Origin: CAWAHD01 sp963781785
Lineage (GTDB): Bacteria > Planctomycetota > Planctomycetia > Isosphaerales > Isosphaeraceae
Length of the DNA stretch: 64,000 nucleotides
Reading direction: 5' to 3'
NCBI GenBank assembly: GCA_963781785.1
Contig: CAWAHD010000004.1
Location: 434,001 to 498,000 of the forward strand
The notes under the pieces are model-generated. The model ran no database searches and had not been told where the DNA came from. It was given only the letters and a program-made list of their open reading frames with translations. The number at the start of each line of letters is the position of its first letter. Position 1 is the stretch's first letter. The translations under genes and the position numbers were made by a program. This document shows positions 8,616 to 18,096 of this stretch, in pieces.

Positions 8616-9788
8616 ATGGAGCGCACGGAACGAGACCGGTTGCTAGCGGACGTTGAGGCTTTCTGCCGGGCGTTGCGGCCGATCGAAGAGCATTGTTATC
8701 TCGAGCGGCGGTTCAACGACCGGATCGTGCCTCTGGCGCGTGAGCATGGGTTGTTGGGTATGCCGGTGCCGGTCGTTCACGATGGCCGGGGGGCCGACAT
8801 GGTGACGTATGCGAAAGCGCTCGCGCGGATCGGCCAGGAGGGGACCGGCGTGCGCACGATCTTTTCGGGTCACTCGTCGATCGGCCAGGGACCGATCATC
8901 GCGTGGGGCAACGACGAGCAGAAGCGCCGGTTCCTGCCCCGCTCTGCCCGCGGCGAGATCGTTTGCGCGTTCGGCCTGACCGAGGCCGGGGCCGGCAGCA
9001 ACCCGCGCGAGATGGCGATGACCTACCGCCGGCGCGGCGACGAGTTCGTGCTCGACGGCGAGAAGTACCTGATTTCCAACGGCGGGATTGCCGGGGTGAT
9101 CGTCACGTTTGCCTATCCCGAGGGCCGCACGGGGCGGATCAGCGCGTTCCTCGTCGAGACCGGGGGTCCCGGTTTTTCGAGTAAGTCGCTCGAGCCCAAG
9201 GTCGGCAACGTGACGGCCGACACGGTCCGGTTCGCGCTCCACGATTACGCGATCCCCGCGGCGAACTTGCTTGGTTCCGAGGGAGAAGGCCTGGCAATCG
9301 CGATGGATGCCCTGGTCGGCGGCCGGCTGAGTGTCGCGGCCGGCTGCCTGGGGGTGATCGAGGACTGCCTGGCCGAGGTCGTCTCGTTTGCGAAGTGGCG
9401 GCACCAGCACGGCAAGCCGATCGCGCGGCACCAGCTCGTGCAAGAGCACATCACGGCGATCGAGATGCACCGGATCACGACCGAGGCCCTCGTCTTCCTT
9501 GCGGCCCAGGCCAAGGACGCGAGCCTGGCCGCCCCCGGCGACTCGGCGCTTCGTTGCCGCGCCGACCGGCTCGCGGCCCAGGCCAAGCTACACGCCGCGC
9601 GGGCCGCCTGCGACGCCGCCGATCGGGCCGTGCAGGTCTTCGGCGGCCGCGGCTTCCTCGAAGCCTTCCGGCCCGGCCGCCACTTCCAGGACACCCGTGT
9701 GGCTCGGCTCTACGAGGGGACCGACGAGATCTTGATCCTCAAGATCGCCGCGGCCGTGCTGGGGAAGGACTACGAGGCCTTTCAGTGA
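8616..9788 (+). CDS. acyl-CoA dehydrogenase
   Basis: A 390-residue FAD-dependent acyl-CoA dehydrogenase that would oxidise an acyl-CoA to the enoyl-CoA and pass electrons to ETF. ATG 8616 has GGAG 8 nt upstream, so I prefer it to the in-frame GTG at 8601. The first family signature is FGLTEAGAGSNP (about residue 118; Asn replaces the usual Asp), and the C-terminal block QVFGGRGFLEAFR-RHFQD...YEGTDEI (about residues 340-370) is intact, with the glutamate of YEGT as the likely catalytic base. Length is normal. No ETF or other beta-oxidation gene is adjacent, so the substrate (fatty or branched-chain acyl) cannot be inferred from context. Confidence 0.92.
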   Translation: MERTERDRLLADVEAFCRALRPIEEHCYLERRFNDRIVPLAREHGLLGMPVPVVHDGRGADMVTYAKALARIGQEGTGVRTIFSGHSSIGQGPIIAWGNDEQKRRFLPRSARGEIVCAFGLTEAGAGSNPREMAMTYRRRGDEFVLDGEKYLISNGGIAGVIVTFAYPEGRTGRISAFLVETGGPGFSSKSLEPKVGNVTADTVRFALHDYAIPAANLLGSEGEGLAIAMDALVGGRLSVAAGCLGVIEDCLAEVVSFAKWRHQHGKPIARHQLVQEHITAIEMHRITTEALVFLAAQAKDASLAAPGDSALRCRADRLAAQAKLHAARAACDAADRAVQVFGGRGFLEAFRPGRHFQDTRVARLYEGTDEILILKIAAAVLGKDYEAFQ

Positions 9789-9880
9789 GAGGCAGCCGGA
9801 GGTGGGTTCAACCTCGCTTCCACGGTTGAGGTTGGTCCGCATGGAGCCTTTCCATCGTCGGATGTTGCTCTTCCCAACGC

Positions 9881-10408
9881 TCATTTCTCCTGCGAGTCAA
9901 TGATGTGGTGGGAGCGCGGACGTTTGGCCATCCAGGTGAGCGTGGTGTGGGTGACGAAGTACTCGAAGCCCTTGACAATGTCGGAGTGGTTCTCGCCGCA
10001 GAGCAGGAGGACGCGGTCGTGGGCGATCTGGTTGCCACCGGCGACGCACAGGAACACGTATCCGGCCACCACGAGGCTGCGCTTTTTGGCCGTCAGCCCG
10101 AACCCCAGATTCGGCTGGGCCGACGAGTCGGTCAGGTTGGTCTCGAGTGCGACGGTGCTCCCGAACCCCTGCGTCATGTACGTCATCCCCCGCTCGAGCA
10201 CGATCAATCCGCGGGCGCTCGGATCGCCGATCATCTGGTCGATCAGCGACTGGCCACGGGTGAGGTCTCGCTGCGGCGTGTGCGTCTCCCCGACGAACAC
10301 CGTGGTGATCTGGCCCGCGAGCGATTCAGGGATTGCATCGCCTTCGGTTTTTGCTACGATTCGACGATCGAGGAAATCACCGCCGTCCACGGGAGGGATG
10401 CCGTGCAA
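9881..10408 (-). CDS. short TIKI/TraB/ChaN-superfamily-like protein
   Basis: Up to 175 residues; the start is uncertain (TTG 10408 or GTG 10390), and the 5' end touches the divergent membrane-protein gene. No signal peptide is visible. The sequence shows VFVGETH near residue 37, LIVLERG near residue 70 and LLLCGENH near residue 136. Two GxxH motifs with an intervening glutamate-arginine pair are the defining residues of the TIKI/TraB metallo-hydrolase superfamily, to which the haem-binding ChaN fold is related. This protein is much shorter than known members, so it could be a minimal version or a fragment. Function is inferred from motifs only. The gene is convergent with acyl-CoA dehydrogenase. 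Confidence 0.5.
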   Translation of the reverse strand: MHGIPPVDGGDFLDRRIVAKTEGDAIPESLAGQITTVFVGETHTPQRDLTRGQSLIDQMIGDPSARGLIVLERGMTYMTQGFGSTVALETNLTDSSAQPNLGFGLTAKKRSLVVAGYVFLCVAGGNQIAHDRVLLLCGENHSDIVKGFEYFVTHTTLTWMAKRPRSHHIIDSQEK

Positions 10409-10948
10409 GTGCTTCGATTCTCGATCGCCAAGCTCATGGTCATCGTAGGAGTCGCGGCCCTCAACCTCGCCGCCGTCCGATTCTGGTCACCCTCATCAGA
10501 ACCGTCCCTGTTCACGGGGCGGGTCCTGATGAGTATCGCCTTGCAGGTCGGACTTTTCTCTTTGATCCGCAGTCGACGGACCGGGTATCGCACCTTCTGG
10601 TGGGGGTTCGTATCGTTCGGTCTGGCGGCGTTCATCACCTCGGTCTACATCGACTTTTTCAGCTCCGACGATTCGGAGCTGTTTGATGCGATGGATCAGT
10701 ATCTCTTCTCCACGTTCACTCTGCTCGAGAGGATCTGCTTGTTGATACCCGACCCGTATCTCCGATCGAGAGTGAGAACGGCGTTCCTCATGCCCGATAA
10801 TACTTTTACGTCGCACTTCATGTATGATTTTGTCTCGTTTCTTCCGCAGCTATTGATCGCTCTGAGTGGTGGCGTGGTTACGAGCGTGACCATTCGACTC
10901 TGGGGCAAGCGGCAAGAACCCGTAGCTCTGGGCTCTGCCACCACGTGA
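10403..10948 (+). CDS. four-helix integral membrane protein of unknown function
   Basis: A 181-residue membrane protein. The GTG start at 10403 is set by a strong GGGAGGG at 10391-10397; a longer frame reaching leftward is antisense to the neighbouring gene and is not used. Hydrophobic segments are LMVIVGVAALNLAAVRFW (residues 10-27), a second near residue 45, FWWGFVSFGLAAFITSVYI (about 70-88) and a last near 150-165. The N-terminus (LRFSIAKLM) resembles many small planctomycete membrane proteins of unknown role. No catalytic motif is seen. It is divergent from the TIKI/ChaN-like gene and convergent with the sigma-WD40 gene. Confidence 0.7.
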   Translation: MQVLRFSIAKLMVIVGVAALNLAAVRFWSPSSEPSLFTGRVLMSIALQVGLFSLIRSRRTGYRTFWWGFVSFGLAAFITSVYIDFFSSDDSELFDAMDQYLFSTFTLLERICLLIPDPYLRSRVRTAFLMPDNTFTSHFMYDFVSFLPQLLIALSGGVVTSVTIRLWGKRQEPVALGSATT

Positions 10949-11029
10949 ACCGTTTGCTTGATTTCGCAATATCGGACCTGTCCCCGCTTTCTGGGCACAG
11001 GGATTGCCAAACCCCGTAATCTGATCCCG

Positions 11030-14000
11030 TCATCTCGTCGTCGCACCGGCTGGCGGGTGGGTTTTGACGCGTGAGAGGCGGAGCAGCGCGGCCACGGCGT
11101 TCTGCGTTGCGAGGGCGGCGGGTTCGCCCCTTGCGAGATTCTCCAGGACCTGCCGCGCCGGCGGATTGCCGATGCGCTCGAGCGCAGCGATCGCGCGGAC
11201 CGATCGCAATACTTGCGGTCCCGTGGTGGGGTCCTTGGGTGTCGCGGGGTGGACCCGATCGCGGAGGAATGGCACAGCACCCGCAGCACTCAACGCCCAC
11301 GATGCGCGGTGGGCCCGCGGGGCGTCGTCTGACGCAAGGTCCAGCCAGAAGGCTTCAAGAGCCTTCGGAACGGGCGGCTCCTCTCGGGGGCGATCGGCGA
11401 GGTCGGCGACGTCCCACACGAGCGCGGTGCCGTCCTTGCCGGCGGTGACGATCGAGCGGCCATCCGGTAGGTAAGCGATTCGCAGGCCGCCGCCGGGGCC
11501 GATGATGAAATGCCGCAACGGCCGGCCGGAGGCGACGTCCCAGATCCGCAGCCCCGGATCCGCCAGGTTCTCCCACCCGCCGCTCACCGACGCGAGCATC
11601 CGGCCGTCGGGGGAGAAAGCCATCTCGGATGAGACATCCGTACTTCCGAACAGAGCCGCGACCTCTTTACCGGACGCCATTTCCCAGATTCGAATCGGGT
11701 CGATCCGGTGACCGGCAGCGTTTGGTGCTTGGCCGAATCGCGCGCCCATTGCATTGTCGGCCTGGCGAGTTTGCCCGACGGCGAAGAGCCGGCCATCGGG
11801 CGAGATCGCCGCGTTGTGCGCGATGCGGATCTCCGGGATCGGCCGGCGCACCAGGGCGCCCTTGGCAATTTCCCAGATGTTGACCCCGTCCAGCTCAAAA
11901 GTGATGACCCGTCGGCTGTCGGCGCTGATACGAGGATAAGCACGAGTCGTTTTTGCTCGTGAAAGCGACGAGCCGCCGGCCGGTTGCGACATCCCAGACG
12001 CGATGGTTGCCGGTGACGGTGCGGCCGTCCGGAGAAAATGCGGCCTGACCGCACCGGCTGCCCGGGTCGGTGACGAGCGGCCGCAGCTCCTTCCGTCCCG
12101 CCACGTCCCAGAGTACCGGTGCGTGCTGGGAATCGACGAGGAGGAGAGTCCGGCCGTCCGGCGAGATCGCCAGATTGTTGACCACGTTGGAATACACGCC
12201 GACGGTGTCCAGCAAGCGGCCGTCGGACGGGTTCCAGTGGAGAATGGTCCCATCGCCCAGACTGAAGGTGAAGACCGTTCCGTCGGCCGGTGAAACGGCC
12301 AGACCGACGATGTTGGTGGAGTGTCCCGGGCGGTGATCGATCTCTTGGCCGGTCGCCACGTCCCAGAGCCGGGCCACCGGCTCATAGCCCGAGGAGACCA
12401 GCGTCTTGCCATCGGGCGTGAACGCCAGCGAAATGGCACCGATCGGGTGGCCGGCGAATTGGCGGACCATCTTTGCTGTCGCCACATCCCAAAGCGTGAT
12501 CGGCGGGACGTCGGACATGCGGTTGAACCAGCCGATGCCTTCCACGCCGGAGGCCAGGAGCGAGCCATCGGGCGAGAACGCCAGCACGGCTGGCGCGCAC
12601 GCTTGATCGTATCTCTTTTGTAAGATTTCCCCTGGCTTGCGCGGCGGCATCGCGCCCTCGCGCCCGAGCCGCGGAAGCCGCTCCTGGCCGGTGTCCACGT
12701 CGTAGAGGCGAATTGTCCGGTCGCCGACTCCCGCGGCCAGTGTCTTGCCGTCCGGAGCGAAAGCCACGGACCCGACGCCGAACCCCTCGACCGCAATCCG
12801 CCGCACTTCCGCCCCGCCGGCGACATCGTAGAGACGAATGGACGCAGCCTTGGGTTCACTCAAACCGCGGGCTTCCTCCCGATCGTCGCCCGCCAGCGCG
12901 AGCAGGCGCCGTCGCGCGAGAACGCGACATCGCGTGCAAGCCGAGCATCCTTGTCGAGCCGCCACCGCTGGGCAAGCGTGGCGGTGTCGTAAACCATGAC
13001 GGCGGATTGGCGCTGCGAGAGGTAGGCCAGGCTCTTGCCGTCGGGGGAGACGACGAGTTGCTGCGGCCGTAGGTTCGGCTCGGTCTCGACCCGGCGCAGC
13101 TCGCGGCCATCAAAGAGACCGACGGCCCGGAGCACGCCCGGCCTGGCCGCGAATAGCGTCGTGCCGTCTGGTGCAACCGCGGCCTCGTCGGCGTCGATCG
13201 ACTGCATGAGTCGCCCTGTCTTCAGGTCCCAGGTGCGGGCCTGTCCATCGGCACTGGCGGTGACCAGTGTCTTGCCGTCCGGCGTGAGGAAGGCGCGGTC
13301 GCCATTGAAGTTTGAGCCAGAGTGGCGGAACCGGGTTGTCCCGAGCCGCGCGATCGCTCCCTTGGGGAGCGGGTCGCCATAGCGATCTACGGCGGGATCG
13401 GTTGCGCCGGCCACGCCTTTCTTCGGAGCCGGCTCCTGCCTGGGCCTGGGGTTGCGGCCAGCAAGAACGGCGATGCCGGTGCCCGCGGAGATCAACGTCA
13501 AGACAGCCAGTACGGCAGCGACCGTCCTGACCGCTGTCGCCATCGCCAGGCCGCGGCTGACGGCCGCCGCCAGTGCGACCACGCCGGCCCTGACGGCCGC
13601 GCCACAAGACGTGGCCGAGAGCGTTGCCTCTCGGAGAGCTTGCGGGATGTCGGCTCGAACATCGCCCGCTGGCGTCAGCGTCGCCGCCAGGGCCACCGGT
13701 GTGATGTCGACGCCCCGGCGCATCAACCGCTTGCGGAGCATGTCCCGCGCCCGCGACAGCCGGCCACGGACCGTGCCCACCGGCCAGCCGAGGGCCGCCG
13801 CCGCGACGTCATGGGTCTGACCTTCGAAGTAACAGAGTCGGACCGGATCACGGTACTTCGCGGGCAGACGATCGACCTCGGCGCGCACCAACAAGCGGAG
13901 GTCAGACGTCACCGCGTCAGGCATATCCGTCTCTGGCCGCGCAGCCCGATGTTCGCGCGCCCGGCGACGGAGCTCGCTCAGTCGCGCCTTCAGGGCCGCG

Positions 14001-14311
14001 AGCCGGGCCACGTGGAGCAGCCAAGGCGCGATCGATTCCGCAACCCGGATCGATCCGGCCCGCTGGAACAGGACGAGGAACGTGGCCTGGAACGCGTCTT
14101 CGGCGGCGGCGTGGTCTCCGAGCACGCGGCGGCAGCAGGCGAGCACGGCCGGTCCGTGACGTGCCACGATCGCCTCGAATGCCGCCTCGCAAGTGCCGTC
14201 GCGGCGAGCGATCCGATCGACGAGCTGGGCCTCGGTGAGGCCCGTCACACCCCCTCCATCGAACAACCGCCGCAGGTCCTGCCCGATCGCCGCCGCCTTG
14301 ATGCTCGCCAT
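11030..14311 (-). CDS. ECF sigma factor fused to WD40 propellers (frame broken twice)
   Basis: ATG 14311 has GGGAGG 9-14 nt upstream. The protein opens with a sigma-70 region 2 (AFEAIVARHGPAVLACCRRV, then AAEDAFQATFLVL, about residues 45-85) and a region 4 helix-turn-helix (DVAAAALGWPVGTVRGRLSR, about residue 175). One membrane segment follows (about residues 240-275), then about fourteen WD40 repeats of the type FSPDGK.LA...WDVATG, enough for two seven-bladed propellers, and a helical C-terminal domain (LEAFWLDLASDDA). Such ECF-WD40 fusions are characteristic of planctomycetes; the propellers probably sense a periplasmic or membrane signal. Two frame breaks occur: one base missing near 12908, and one extra base in the T-run at 11950-11954. 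Both keep the repeat pattern when corrected. Confidence 0.85.
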
Positions 14312-14428
14312 CAGCACGCCTCCCGGCGGGGAACAACTGCCCGCCCGTAGAGGTTATTCCCACGCCCCGCCCGGTCGATACAGAATCTTGCGCGCGGGGT
14401 CATCATCGGCTGCGCCGGGACAGGTCGG

Positions 14429-15124
14429 TCATTCCGGCTCGATTCCCAGCTCGCGGAGTTGTGCCGCCAACCGCTCTCCGCGCTGGCGTTCGGCTTCGGC
14501 GCGCTGGCGCTCGGCGTCGGCGCGCTGCCGTTGGGCCTCGCGGTCCTCGAAGAGCTCGACGTACGTGGCGAAGGGCGTGCCGTCAGGCCCGATAATCTTC
14601 AAGTTATCTGGCCCCTCCCCCGGCTCGAATCGGACGCCCAGCCGCGGGCTGGTGTAGCCGTTCATATCGGCGATCTCTTCCAGGCCGGATTCCCCGCGTT
14701 GCCAGCCCGCGAGGTCGCCGTTATCCGGGTCGTAGATGTAATACTCTTCCACGCCGTACCGCTCGTAGAACCGGAACTTGCGGATCAAGTCGACCTGCCG
14801 GTTGCCTGGCGAGAGAACCTCGAAGACAACCTGAGGCGCGATGCCGTCTTCCTCCCACTGCTTGTAAGACCCCCGATAGCCCTTGGGGCGCCCGAACGCG
14901 ACCAGCGCGTCGGGCGCGGTCCGGATCTTCGGTTTGCCTAGCTCCGGGTACCACAAAAGATCGCCGGCCACGAAGACGTCGGCGTCGTTGCGAAACTGGG
15001 CTTCCAGGCCCTCCTTGATGGTGACAATCCACTTGAACTGAAGTGTATTGTCCGACATGGGCTGTCCATCGCTGTCGGGGTATTGGATCTCGGACCGCTC
15101 TGATGAAGTGACGGCGCTACTCAT
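14429..15124 (-). CDS. Uma2-family endonuclease (DUF820) with coiled-coil tail
   Basis: A 231-residue PD-(D/E)XK-fold protein of the Uma2/DUF820 family, present in many paralogues in planctomycetes and cyanobacteria; a real biological role is not known. The conserved blocks are PDALVAFGRPKG (the acidic residue of the PD motif), VVFEVLSPGNR (the E-x-x-S element) and FYERYGVEEYYIYDP. The last 35 residues form a charged repeat of the type QRADAERQRAEAERQR, a predicted coiled coil. No signal peptide. It lies downstream of the sigma-WD40 gene's start region on the same strand but with a 117-bp gap, so it is probably a separate unit. Confidence 0.85.
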   Translation of the reverse strand: MSSAVTSSERSEIQYPDSDGQPMSDNTLQFKWIVTIKEGLEAQFRNDADVFVAGDLLWYPELGKPKIRTAPDALVAFGRPKGYRGSYKQWEEDGIAPQVVFEVLSPGNRQVDLIRKFRFYERYGVEEYYIYDPDNGDLAGWQRGESGLEEIADMNGYTSPRLGVRFEPGEGPDNLKIIGPDGTPFATYVELFEDREAQRQRADAERQRAEAERQRGERLAAQLRELGIEPE

Positions 15125-15224
15125 GACCGCACGTGCCTCACGGGCGTCTCATGGATCAACCACAAATTCATTCTCTCAGAAAAATGGGCATGCTTCAACG
15201 CGTGGTCACACTCCGGGCAGTCTG

Positions 15225-15273
15225 GCCCGACTCGCAAGCGAGGGTAAGCCGAACCCTCGCTTGCGTTTCGGGC
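15225..15273. repeat. 21-bp imperfect inverted repeat
   Basis: Arms at 15225-15245 and 15253-15273 pair (core CGCAAGCGAGGGT with ACCCTCGCTTGCG) around a 7-nt loop. It lies in the divergent gap (15125-15449) between the Uma2 and lipoyl-like genes. There is no T-tract on either side, so a REP-like role is more likely than termination. Confidence 0.75.
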
Positions 15274-15449
15274 TAGTGTGATCGACCTGACGCGTGCGAC
15301 TTTGATCCTGCGGCATCGATCTGGCCAAAATCCGAGGGTCCAGATAAGCTAGGGTTGAAGTGATCGAGGCGTGTTTGTCGCGTCTTTCTGGACGCGCCCG
15401 ACCTTGATCGAGACCGATGGTCAAAAGAGTAGACGAGACGGGGATTTCC

Positions 15450-15776
15450 ATGCGTTTGGCGGCAGTGGTCCTGCCCGACCTGGGGACCGGTCCCGACGTA
15501 CCGATCATCGTCAGTCACTGGTTTGCGGCGAGGGGAGACCGGGTGTGGGAGGGCGATCGGTTGGTGGAGGTGCTCGTGGGGCCTGCCACCTTCGACGTAT
15601 CCTCTCCGGCTTCCGGACGTTTAGCCGAGATCCGTGGCCTGGAAGATGATCGCGTCGTTGCGGGTTCGGTGCTCGGCATGGTGGCGACGTCTGAGGAAGA
15701 CGTGCGCGATCACGGGCTCGATTGCCAGAGCGGCCGGTGCGGTGAGGAACCGCCGTCACGTCGCCCCGCGACATGA
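15450..15776 (+). CDS. lipoyl/biotinyl-like domain protein lacking the modified lysine
   Basis: A 108-residue protein consisting almost only of a lipoyl/biotinyl-carrier fold. ATG 15450 is preferred over an in-frame ATG at 15417 because the domain begins directly after it (MRLAAVVLPDLG). The pattern GDRVWEGDRLVEVLVGPATF followed by DVSSPASGRL matches a lipoyl domain, whose hallmark is ETDKA in this position. Here it reads LVGPA, so the lysine that carries lipoate or biotin is replaced by proline. The protein therefore cannot be a swinging arm in the normal way. Its stop overlaps the NUDIX start (ATGA, 15773-15776), indicating translational coupling. It heads the run NUDIX-tmk-holB. Confidence 0.75.
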   Translation: MRLAAVVLPDLGTGPDVPIIVSHWFAARGDRVWEGDRLVEVLVGPATFDVSSPASGRLAEIRGLEDDRVVAGSVLGMVATSEEDVRDHGLDCQSGRCGEEPPSRRPAT

Positions 15777-16237
15777 CCACGCTTCACGAGCGATCCGCCG
15801 GTGCGATTCCCTACTGTACCGAGGGCAATCAGGGGCCAAAGTACCTGATTCTCCACTCGGCGACAGTGAGGAACCCGCGCGCCAAATGGGAGTTTCCCAA
15901 GGGAGGCGTCGAGTCCGGCGAATCGACGCGGCAAGCCGCCGCCCGCGAATTTCAAGAGGAAACGTCGCTCTCGGACTGGAAATTTCGCGAGGGATTCGAG
16001 CGAACACTCTCCTATACGTACATCCGCCGTGGCCGCAAGGTCGTCAAGACCGTGACGTACTATCTCGTCGAAGTCCGTGATCCGACAGCACTTGCGCGCT
16101 CGCCCGAACACGATGAGGATCCCACGGGTCACTGGCATCGCTGGGGGACGTTTGAAGAGATCAGCCAGCTTTTGTATCACACCAAGATTCGCCAGGTTTT
16201 CGCGGAAGCCGACGCCTGGCTCACCAAACAAGGATGA
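15773..16237 (+). CDS. NUDIX hydrolase, Ap4A-hydrolase-like
   Basis: A 154-residue NUDIX hydrolase that would cleave a nucleoside diphosphate linked to another group, giving a nucleotide and a phosphorylated product. The box at residues 44-66 is GGVESGESTRQAAAREFQEE followed by TSL. It fits Gx5Ex7REUxEExGU except that the final Gly is Ser. The metal-binding Glu cluster (REFQEE) is intact. The context AKWEFPKGGVE upstream of the box and the C-terminal WGTFEE point to the bis(5'-nucleosyl)-tetraphosphatase / MutT-like branch. The start overlaps the previous stop by 4 nt. Its own stop lies within the first unit of a heptamer array. Confidence 0.9.
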   Translation: MTTLHERSAGAIPYCTEGNQGPKYLILHSATVRNPRAKWEFPKGGVESGESTRQAAAREFQEETSLSDWKFREGFERTLSYTYIRRGRKVVKTVTYYLVEVRDPTALARSPEHDEDPTGHWHRWGTFEEISQLLYHTKIRQVFAEADAWLTKQG

Positions 16238-16273
16238 AGGATGAAGGATGAAGGATGAAGGATGAAGGATGAA
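16232..16273. repeat. six tandem heptamers GGATGAA
   Basis: Six perfect copies of GGATGAA between the NUDIX gene and tmk. Because the period is 7 nt, the TGA in each unit falls in all three frames within 21 nt; the NUDIX stop codon is one of them. The same heptamer occurs in opposed arrays at 21499-21593, and in degenerate form near 35870-35890. Confidence 0.9.
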
Positions 16274-16323
16274 TCATGCCGTCCCACAGCCGTCATCGAT
16301 TCCTGGGATGAAAGACCAACTTG

Positions 16324-17064
16324 ATGGATAGCGAGCGCTCGCATGCACACCCGGGGTTATTCCTGGTGCTGGATGGTCCCGACGGCGGCGGCAAGACCAC
16401 CCAGGCGGCCCGGTTGGCCGAGTGGCTGCGCGGCCTGGGGCGGGAAGTCGTTACCTGCCGCGACCCGGGCGGCACGCCGCTCGGAGACCGGTTGCGGAGC
16501 CTGCTTCTGGAGCGTGGCTCGGTGGCGGTCTCGATGCGCGCGGAGATGTTCCTGTTCATGGCCGCCCGGGCCCAGCTCGTCGACGAGGTGATCGCGCCAG
16601 CCTTGGCCGCGGGCCGAGTCGTGGTCTCCGACCGGTACCTGCTGGCAAACATCGTCTATCAAGGGAGTGCCGGCGGACTGCTCGAGGAGGAGATTGCCCT
16701 GGTTGGCATGGTGGCGACGGCTGGTCTGATGCCGGACTTGACGATCGTTCTGGATATCACGCCCGAGGCTGCACGTGCTCGCGTCGGGCCTGCGCGCGAC
16801 CGGATCGAAGAACGCCCCACCTTCTACCACGAACGGGTTCGCGCGGGCTATCTCGGAGTCGCCCAGGCCCCGCAGGCGGCAAACGGGAGTCAAGCGGACG
16901 AAAGCACGTGTTATCCGGCGCCGATTGTGGTGGTCGATGCCTCGCTCGATTCCGAGACCGTGTTCGCGCGGATCCAGGCAGAAGTCACACGGCGGTTCGG
17001 GCTTGATCCCAGGGGGGCACGGGTGGGCGACGATCCTGTCCGGGATCAGCTCAAGGGAGGCTGA
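16324..17064 (+). CDS. tmk: thymidylate kinase
   Basis: A 246-residue dTMP kinase, which makes dTDP from dTMP with ATP. The Walker A motif GPDGGGKTT is at residues 18-26, the DRY motif is in VVVSDRYLLANIVYQG (about residue 100) and a LID region follows near ARDRIEERPTFYHERV. The length slightly exceeds the usual 200-220 residues because of a variable C-terminal extension. ATG 16324 is preceded by an in-frame TTG; I see no strong ribosome-binding site for either. It is directly followed, 2 nt after its stop, by holB. The tmk-holB pairing is common in bacteria and supports the assignment. Confidence 0.95.
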   Translation: MDSERSHAHPGLFLVLDGPDGGGKTTQAARLAEWLRGLGREVVTCRDPGGTPLGDRLRSLLLERGSVAVSMRAEMFLFMAARAQLVDEVIAPALAAGRVVVSDRYLLANIVYQGSAGGLLEEEIALVGMVATAGLMPDLTIVLDITPEAARARVGPARDRIEERPTFYHERVRAGYLGVAQAPQAANGSQADESTCYPAPIVVVDASLDSETVFARIQAEVTRRFGLDPRGARVGDDPVRDQLKGG

Positions 17065-17066
17065 AC

Positions 17067-18096
17067 GTGTCGTGGCAAGGGGTGCGCGGGCACGATCAGA
17101 TCGTCCGGTCGCTGGAGAATCGGTTCCGGATCGGACGGTTTCCGCACGCTCTGCTTTTCGTGGGCCCGGAGGGAATCGGCAAGCGGGCCCTGGCCCGGAA
17201 AGTGGCGCAAGGGCTGCTCTGCGAGACCCGGGCCGACTTGACGCTCGAGCCGTGCGGGTCCTGCGCCGGCTGTCTTCAAGTCGAGGGGGGCACTCATCCG
17301 GACTTCATCGAGACCGGGCGCCCGGAAGACAGGCAAGAGCTGCCGATCGCCGTGATTCGCGAGCTGTGCAGCCAGTTTGCATACAAGCCTGCGCGGGACC
17401 TACAAGGTGGCGATCGTCGACGACGCCGATGATCTCAACGAGGAGGCGTCCAACGCGTTCTTGAAGACGCTCGAGGAGCCCCCGCCGGGGGCCGTGCTGA
17501 TCTTGATCGGCACGTCGGCCGAGCTTCAGCTCGAGACGATCGTCTCGCGGTGCCAGGTGGTGCGGTTCGATCCGCTTCCGGAAGCCGAGATCGCCGCGGT
17601 CTTGCTCGAAAAAAAGGCGGCGCACGACGAGGCGGACGCTGCGCGGCTGGCCGCCGTCGCCGAAGGGAGCGTCAGCCGCGCAATCGGCCTGGCCGATCCC
17701 GAGCTGGAGCAGTTCCGCCGGTCCCTGATCGACGAGCTGGCCGCCGAGAATGGCTTCGAGCCGCCGGGGCTCGCCCAGCGGCTGCTCGGCCAGGTGCGCC
17801 TGGCGGGCAAGGAGAGCGTCGAGCAGCGCCGCCGCGCCAGCCTGCTTTTCGGTGAGCTTGCCCGGTTCTTCCGCGGCGTCCTCTGGCAGACTTCTGGGCT
17901 CGCGGCCCCCTGCCCCAATCCCGACGACCGCCGGGCCGCCGCCGCCCTGGCCAGACGCCTCGAGCCCGATCAAGTGCTCGCCGCCGCCGAACGATGCATC
18001 ACGGCGGACTACCATGTCTCCCGGCGGTTGTACTTGCCTTTGATCCTTAGCTCGCTGATGCATGACCTGGGAAGAATGATCAATCGCCGGGGGTGA
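17067..18096 (+). CDS. holB: DNA polymerase III subunit delta' (frame broken once)
   Basis: The clamp-loader delta' subunit, an AAA+ protein that helps place the sliding clamp. The N-terminal part shows GPEGIGKRAL (Walker A-like, near residue 33) and a zinc-knuckle segment CGSCAGC (about residue 70). The second part shows KVAIVDDADDLNEEASNAFL, then KTLEEPPPGAVL and IVSRCQVVRF, all typical of delta'/DnaX. The frame changes at 17395, inside GCGCGGGACC: two missing G bases (or one extra base) would restore KPARGTYK. Since this gene is essential and everything else is intact, I read it as a sequence error rather than a pseudogene. Translation is probably coupled to tmk (2-nt gap). Confidence 0.88.

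Noticed and set aside
16232..16273. Heptamer array as a coding repeat extending the NUDIX protein
   Set aside because: The first unit already supplies the stop codon, and every further unit has TGA, so it cannot be translated through.
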